Assembly (NCBI GenBank): GCA_033297075.1
Contig: MU858423.1
Location: 1-11,467 of the forward strand
From: Rhypophila decipiens
Taxonomy: Eukaryota; Ascomycota; Sordariomycetes; Sordariales; Naviculisporaceae
DNA length: 11,467 nt
Direction: 5' to 3'
The notes beneath the pieces were generated by a model. It made no database searches. It worked only from the letters and a program-made list of their open reading frames with translations, and was not told the origin of the DNA. Made by a program: the position numbers and the translations under genes. Below, one piece after another: positions 7,870 to 11,467 of the stretch. Numbering within the stretch: position 1 is the first letter of the stretch; the number at the start of each line of letters is the position of its first letter.

Positions 7870-8163
7870 TTGGCAAAGCCGCCAATGTCGTCAAAGGAGC
7901 CAATGTGGACCAGCTTTTAGCTGAGATTTCTAACAGTGCCGAAAAGGTTTCTGTCTGTGCTCGAGGTTTGGGCGATGACAGAGACACACGTACAGCTGCT
8001 ACTGTTGTGGAAACACACGACATTGTGACGCGAACAAGGGGCGGGGTGGACCACCTCCAGACCCAAGTCGCCGAAGTATTGAGACGCCAGCAATCGCTGC
8101 AGAGCCAGCTTGAGGCTATATCGGGGAAGAACTGGTTGTTTCAGTTTCTCAAAGAGTACTCCA

Positions 8164-8237
8164 GTACGTGCATTCTGACCAGTACCTCATCTCTAGACCC
8201 GATTCCCAGTTCACTAATTAATCCATCTTGAAACTAG
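8164..8237 (+). other. Intron of the DUF7708 gene (74 bp)
   Basis: Donor GTACGT at 8164, branch-like CACTAAT, acceptor ACTAG at 8237. Phase 1; it joins FQFLKEYS to PELHRKPAPKF in the frame that then runs to 9373. The match to consensus and the frame continuity support it. Confidence 0.8.
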
Positions 8238-8716
8238 AACCCGAACTTCATCGAAAGCCCGCTCCAAAGTTTACGAGACCTCCACAGACCCATCCGGTCG
8301 ATAGTACTGCACCAGCGATAACCACGACTGCCTTTGAGCTACTCAATATCCTCTCGGTTGATCACCTGACCTCACTCAACGATGAGACCATTATCCTGAG
8401 ACGCGGCCGAAGTCTCCCGGATGATGCCCTCTGCCGAACCGCGTCGATGATCCAGACACGCGAGGTCCAGAACTTGCTACACTACCCAGAGCCGGGAGTT
8501 GTGGCGGTAGATGGGTGTGCCGACCGTGCACAAGTCGCAAAGATTTCGCCCATTTCTCTTGTTTGTGCAAATCTGGCCCAAGCCTTGAGGCAGAATCTCA
8601 ACCCAGTGCTGGCTTTCTTTTGCGGTCAGCACGTGAACTTGCATCCCAATGATGACTTGCAAGGTCCTCAAGGGCTTGTCAGAGGTCTTCTGAGCCAATT
8701 GGTCTTGGTTTTGGTG

Positions 8717-8719
8717 TAG
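8717..8719 (+). other. In-frame TAG in the DUF7708 gene
   Basis: The stop falls between LLSQLVLVLV and NGWMGEAEG with the same frame open on both sides. A CAG-to-TAG change (C to T, RIP type) is the simplest cause, but the ancestral codon is inferred. Confidence 0.7.
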
Positions 8720-8962
8720 AACGGCTGGATGGGAGAGGCGGAGGGTATTGCGCTGCCCGTTGATTCATCATCCGGAAGACCAAGCGACGCAACTCAGCAT
8801 TTCTTTCACGGGACCGATCAACCTGGTGAATTCCAAGAAGATGACTCTGACAGTGACGGCACGATTCTCAGTCTACCAGATCTCTGTCAACTTTTCCACA
8901 GCCTATCGAGGCTTATTCCGCCAGACACCTTTGTCTTTTGTATCGTGGACGGAATATCATAT

Positions 8963-8965
8963 TAA
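8963..8965 (+). other. In-frame TAA in the DUF7708 gene
   Basis: The stop follows the Walker-B-like CIVDGISY, and the same frame continues as ERDIWRRDYDQVLTMFGDIV. The lost codon could have been CAA or TAC; I cannot tell which. Together with the TAG at 8717 it makes the gene a pseudogene unless the reference has errors. Confidence 0.7.
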
Positions 8966-9373
8966 GAAAGAGACATTTGGCGACGAGACTATGACCAGGT
9001 TCTGACTATGTTCGGCGACATCGTGACCGACTCGACACTGGCTTGCCTCTTCAAGGTACTATTGACGAGCCCAACAAACAGAATGCAACTGCCGCATGAT
9101 GTTATACCACATCAGAAGGTTGAGCTGAGGCGTGTGAGACCTGGTCAAACTGGCGGGTTGGGAGCTGGCTTTACGAGGAACTCCAGGCTGGCTGGAGGAC
9201 ATGCCAGTGATTCTGGACCTTTGTATCGGGACGAGACATTTGCTGAGAATCTCGGCGGGAGCGATGGTTTCGATGCATACGGATATCATCCGAGCCAAGA
9301 CGAGTACGGAGAGGGAGTAAAATTCGGACAGCATCCGGAGAGTCCTGTGATGGCTGAGTATGCACGAGTCTAG

Positions 9374-9811
9374 GTACAGGAGACCAGTTAACTCGTTTTA
9401 GTTGTTTTAAATGAATGGAAATACACATTCCTTTCCCTCAGGTCACACACAACTCGTCTAGTTGTGGATTTGGGTTGATGGTAGCGCATGGGCAACCCGC
9501 GTTACCATTGCACAGAGCACCGCGACACCAGAGTCACATCTTGAGACTTGATTTTTCTTCGTCGGTTGAATTGGAGTCACTTGACTAATTGCATCTCGGC
9601 AAGGTAAGGGTCAGATCGTGATATGGCTGGAGAGCAAGGTGATTGGTATGATATGAGCAAGTGGAAGAATGTAAGTGGAAACGAGGAGATCATAAGCAGG
9701 AAGAGGTGCTCATGGAGTGCTAAGCTACGTATCTATCCAGGTACAATGAGTGTTACATAACATGAAGGCCAAGGAGGCGGATGATTCGTTATAATCAGTT
9801 GGTATGCCCCA
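9374..9811. other. Intergenic region between two convergent genes
   Basis: No coding sequence is supported. It should hold the 3' ends of the DUF7708 gene (+) and of the small membrane-protein gene (-). An imperfect palindrome lies at 9478-9508. A short quasi-palindrome, acaactcgtctagttgt, lies at about 9449-9465 and has a degenerate echo near 9388. Confidence 0.6.
9478..9508. repeat. 31-bp imperfect palindrome
   Basis: atggtagcgc, then a short middle, then gcgttaccat: arms match except for one base and a 2-base bulge, and could fold into a stem of about 13 pairs. It lies in the convergent intergenic region. It does not fit a tRNA, and a role in 3'-end formation is only a guess. Confidence 0.5.
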
Positions 9812-10153
9812 TCACTCAGCAGCCGTCCTTGAACTTCCTGAAAGATGCTCTTGGCCCTCAGAAACGGGCTCCGTACTGTCGATAACATGCTCTGCTCTTC
9901 CCTCAATGTCGTCAAGGTTTATCACCGTAGCCGCGGTATCTGGATGATGACGGCGGTTGTAAGTTAGTAATCATCATCTTATTAGAGGACATTCGACGAA
10001 TAAACGATTGAGAAAGGTTTGACAAGAAAGGAGTTCACCTCGAAGAAGCCAGTGTTTATGAACAAGCCATCCCACCGGGGCGAGAACCACTGTTACCAGG
10101 AGTATACAGAGCGTGATGATGGCAGAGGTTGACCAGGTGCCAGAGGATTCCAT
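9812..10153 (-). CDS. Small single-pass membrane protein, two exons, 80 residues
   Basis: Exon 1 is 10153-10039 and exon 2 is 9939-9812. The 99-bp intron (9940-10038) has donor GTGAAC, branch ACTAAC and acceptor ATCCAG, in phase 1. The ATG is preceded by AAA and followed by G, a good fungal context. Residues 10-31 (SAIITLCILLVTVVLAPVGW and two more) form one transmembrane segment or signal anchor, followed by basic His/Lys residues. The tail is acidic and polar (NLDDIEGRAEHV, STEPVSEGQEHLSG) and ends at TGA. No stop or frameshift is seen, so it is the only apparently intact gene of the window. I do not recognise the family. Short fungal membrane proteins of this kind often lie next to NLR-like genes, but no function is implied. 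Confidence 0.7.
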
Positions 10154-10159
10154 TTTACG

Positions 10160-10447
10160 CTCGGGATTCTCTTATTTCAACAGTACAGCAATTCACTGAA
10201 TATATTCTAGTGGTTTGTTCGGTACTTTGAGGCCGGTTGTGAGTTTGTGGCTAGTGCGGGTGGTCTCCTGTCCTGGCCGGCTCACGAGTGTGGCTGATGC
10301 GAGGTGGGTGGTGGCTGTGCTCGATCGTTCGTAACGGGAGTTTGAGAATAATTTGTTTGATGGGAAGATAAATGGTTTAAGAACGAAATCAATGGGCTTG
10401 GGAGAAGAGTTCAAATATATATCTTTGCCCATCAAACTCCAGGCCAA
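10160..10447 (-). promoter_or_regulatory. Promoter and leader region of the small membrane-protein gene
   Basis: On the minus strand, a TATA-like gatatatat at about 10413-10422 is followed by a pyrimidine-rich stretch (cttctcccaagccc), the usual arrangement upstream of fungal transcription starts. The start codon is about 260 bp further on, implying a long leader. A translated open frame in this region is not protein-like, so I read it as non-coding. Confidence 0.35.
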
Positions 10448-10462
10448 TTACGCCTTAAGCAG

Positions 10463-10544
10463 TCAATATCTGAAGGCATGATTGGTCGTCGCTCGCAGTC
10501 CTTTCAATATCTGAAGGCATGATTGGTCGTCGCTCGCAGTCCTT
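10463..10544. repeat. Perfect 41-bp tandem duplication
   Basis: A unit starting tcaatatctgaaggcatg and ending gctcgcagtcctt occurs at 10463-10503 and immediately again at 10504-10544 with no mismatch. Perfect identity next to heavily mutated sequence points to a recent slippage or repair event. Confidence 0.95.
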
Positions 10545-11040
10545 GGGCGTTTCCCCGAAGGGGTGGTTCCACATATGGGAAGGAGTCGCGCTGTCACGTC
10601 AAATAACCCTAACCCTTATCCCCAAAATCCATGCCGCCGCTAAAACCACCATATGCCCGGCTAAAAACACCTTCTTGACCTTCTGCAGCTCACCGCCAGT
10701 GTTGAAGACCATGGAACGTTAAAAACAAAATAATGACGCCGCCTGTCATGAAGCTGCTGGATTGTTCCAGTACCAGACATTCCATGTTTCTTCCTCTCTT
10801 GCTTCAAAGGTGCTTGTGTTCTTTGAGGCCCAGAAACGCCTACACAATTACACATAATGCGATCATCATGCCTACTAACTCCTATATATATGAGGACCTC
10901 ATCTCATCAGACCCAAGATCCAACAGGCTCAACAGGCTCAACAACCAAGCTGACGATCATTAGTAATTACAACATTAACCACAACTCGTTATCAGCGCCT
11001 TCGTGCTCTAATTCGATCCTAGCCGTTAACAAACAACGGA
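10545..11040. other. Gene-free region before the HET relic
   Basis: No credible gene on either strand. A TATA-like ctatatatat lies at about 10880-10889, and a 9-bp direct repeat (aacaggctc twice) at 10922-10939. From about 10980 scattered residues (YQR, then CSNSILAV in another frame) faintly resemble the part of a HET domain that precedes the relic below, so it may begin here, heavily decayed. The N-terminal HET motif is not visible. Confidence 0.4.
10604..10618. repeat. Short interstitial telomere-like motif
   Basis: taaccctaaccctta contains two and a half units of CCCTAA, the fungal telomeric repeat. This is short enough to arise by chance. If real it could mark break repair or a once-subtelomeric position. 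Confidence 0.35.
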
Positions 11041-11047
11041 ACTCGCC

Positions 11048-11408
11048 GCCAACGTCCGTCAGTCACTGTGATTTACCCGTGGATGGACCCTCTAAGAGTT
11101 AATTGCCCGATTAATATGGAGTTTTACTCATCTAAGTAGCGTAAGCTTGGGACAAAAAAGGATCACGTTGCCCTCCTGTTCTCCATTACCAACATCGATG
11201 TCAATATTCTCATTGGAAAAGGCGACCTCTCCGACATTGGCGTCGCACGCAAAATATCGTGGGCATTAAAGCGGAAAACTTTCGGAGTGGAAGACATGGC
11301 TTATTGTCTTCTCGGTCTCTTTGACGTCAACATCCCTCTTATATCTGTATTCCTTTCAGTGTATTCAGGTCATGGCAATGAGTTACTGTTGGCTTTCTCA
11401 AGGCACTA
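11048..11408 (+). pseudogene. Decayed HET-domain gene fragment
   Basis: HET domains act in fungal heterokaryon incompatibility, where they trigger cell death. The relic opens with VRQSL, stop, FTRGWTL, stop, ELIA (11054-11107), the highly conserved centre of HET proteins, with TGA at 11069-11071 in place of Trp and TAA at 11093-11095 in place of Gln. A one-base shift near 11107 leads to INMEFYSSK, a TAG at 11137-11139 where Trp is expected, then RKLGTKKDHV and the signature MAYCLLGLFDVNIPL (about 11296-11340). The frame ends at a TAA near 11406. All three stops fit RIP-type C-to-T or G-to-A changes. The N-terminal half and the downstream part of a full HET gene are missing, so it is a dead fragment. 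Confidence 0.85.
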
Positions 11409-11467
11409 AATTAACTAAATAACCTAACCAAACACCTGTTGTTAATTCCTGTTCAAGTCCGGACAAC

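Larger units (their letters stand above)
7298..9373 (+). pseudogene. DUF7708-type protein with P-loop-less NACHT-like region
   Basis: Three exons (to 7805, 7870-8163, 8238-9373), about 645 codons. The first, helical part (HLTKTLEQVKETAPEL, TWEDVLAEVERAR, then GDYAHMISP and GGLADVLSIARHREQVR) fits the N-terminal region called DUF7708 that often precedes fungal NACHT/STAND ATPases. The third exon resembles the NACHT fold: FFCGQHV at 8615, GLVRGLLSQL, a Walker-B-like FVFCIVDGIS at 8930 and LLTSPTNR at 9059. Where a P-loop would stand is GVVAVDGCADR (8495), lacking GxxGxGKS/T, so ATP binding is doubtful. TAG at 8717 and TAA at 8963 interrupt the frame, which continues after each. No ATG is found at the 5' end; the earliest in-frame sequence follows a stop at 7271. 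NLR-like roles in fungal recognition are family knowledge, not shown here. Confidence 0.75.

Noticed and set aside
8228..8240. TTG at 8228 as a separate gene start
   Set aside because: It lies inside the intron that ends at 8237; the exon reads on from the upstream exons.
9478..9508. Palindrome as a tRNA gene
   Set aside because: No cloverleaf, no anticodon arm and no internal promoter boxes can be placed.
10193..10447. 84-codon minus-strand open frame
   Set aside because: It covers a TATA-like and pyrimidine-rich upstream region and has no protein-like composition.

Overview
The window looks like accessory genomic DNA of a filamentous ascomycete (Pezizomycotina, probably Sordariomycetes; inferred, not proven). 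Genes are split by short introns of about 55 to 99 bp with GTAAGT-like donors, CTAAC/CTGAT-like branch sites and YAG acceptors. It carries gene families typical of that group: a Ty3/gypsy pol fragment, a DUF7708/NACHT-like protein and a HET-domain relic. Several stop codons sit where TGG, CAA or CAG is expected, as repeat-induced point mutation (RIP) would leave. There are no rRNA or tRNA genes, CRISPR arrays or bacterial operons.

Layout. 1-835: gene-free DNA with two short tandem repeats and a TATA-like box. 850-2040 (+): internal piece of a Ty3/gypsy polyprotein (RNase H end plus full integrase core), cut at both ends. 2042-7278 (-): a large broken gene. A 5' part of unrecognised type, with two introns, is fused to a Tc-toxin-C-like RHS/YD-repeat core and a variable C-terminal tail. 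It has three probable frameshifts, two in-frame stops and a 229-bp element with terminal inverted repeats; the retroelement cuts off its 3' end. 7298-9373 (+): a three-exon DUF7708-type protein with a P-loop-less NACHT-like region and two nonsense codons. 9812-10153 (-): a small two-exon gene for an 80-residue single-pass membrane protein, the only gene here that looks intact. 10160-11040: its promoter region, a perfect 41-bp tandem duplication and a short telomere-like motif. 11048-11408 (+): a decayed HET-domain fragment with three RIP-type stops and a frameshift.

Taken together: a fast-decaying accessory region where an RHS polymorphic-toxin-like gene, an NLR-like gene and a HET gene (families tied to conflict and self/non-self recognition) lie side by side and have been broken by point mutation, insertion and rearrangement. 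The RHS and DUF7708 genes face away from each other and neither shows an ATG at its 5' end, which suggests a rearrangement junction near 7262-7298. The most distinctive points are the N-terminal-domain/RHS fusion, the clean 229-bp insertion whose removal rejoins the frame, the retroelement joined to the RHS tail, and the small membrane-protein gene hidden by its intron.
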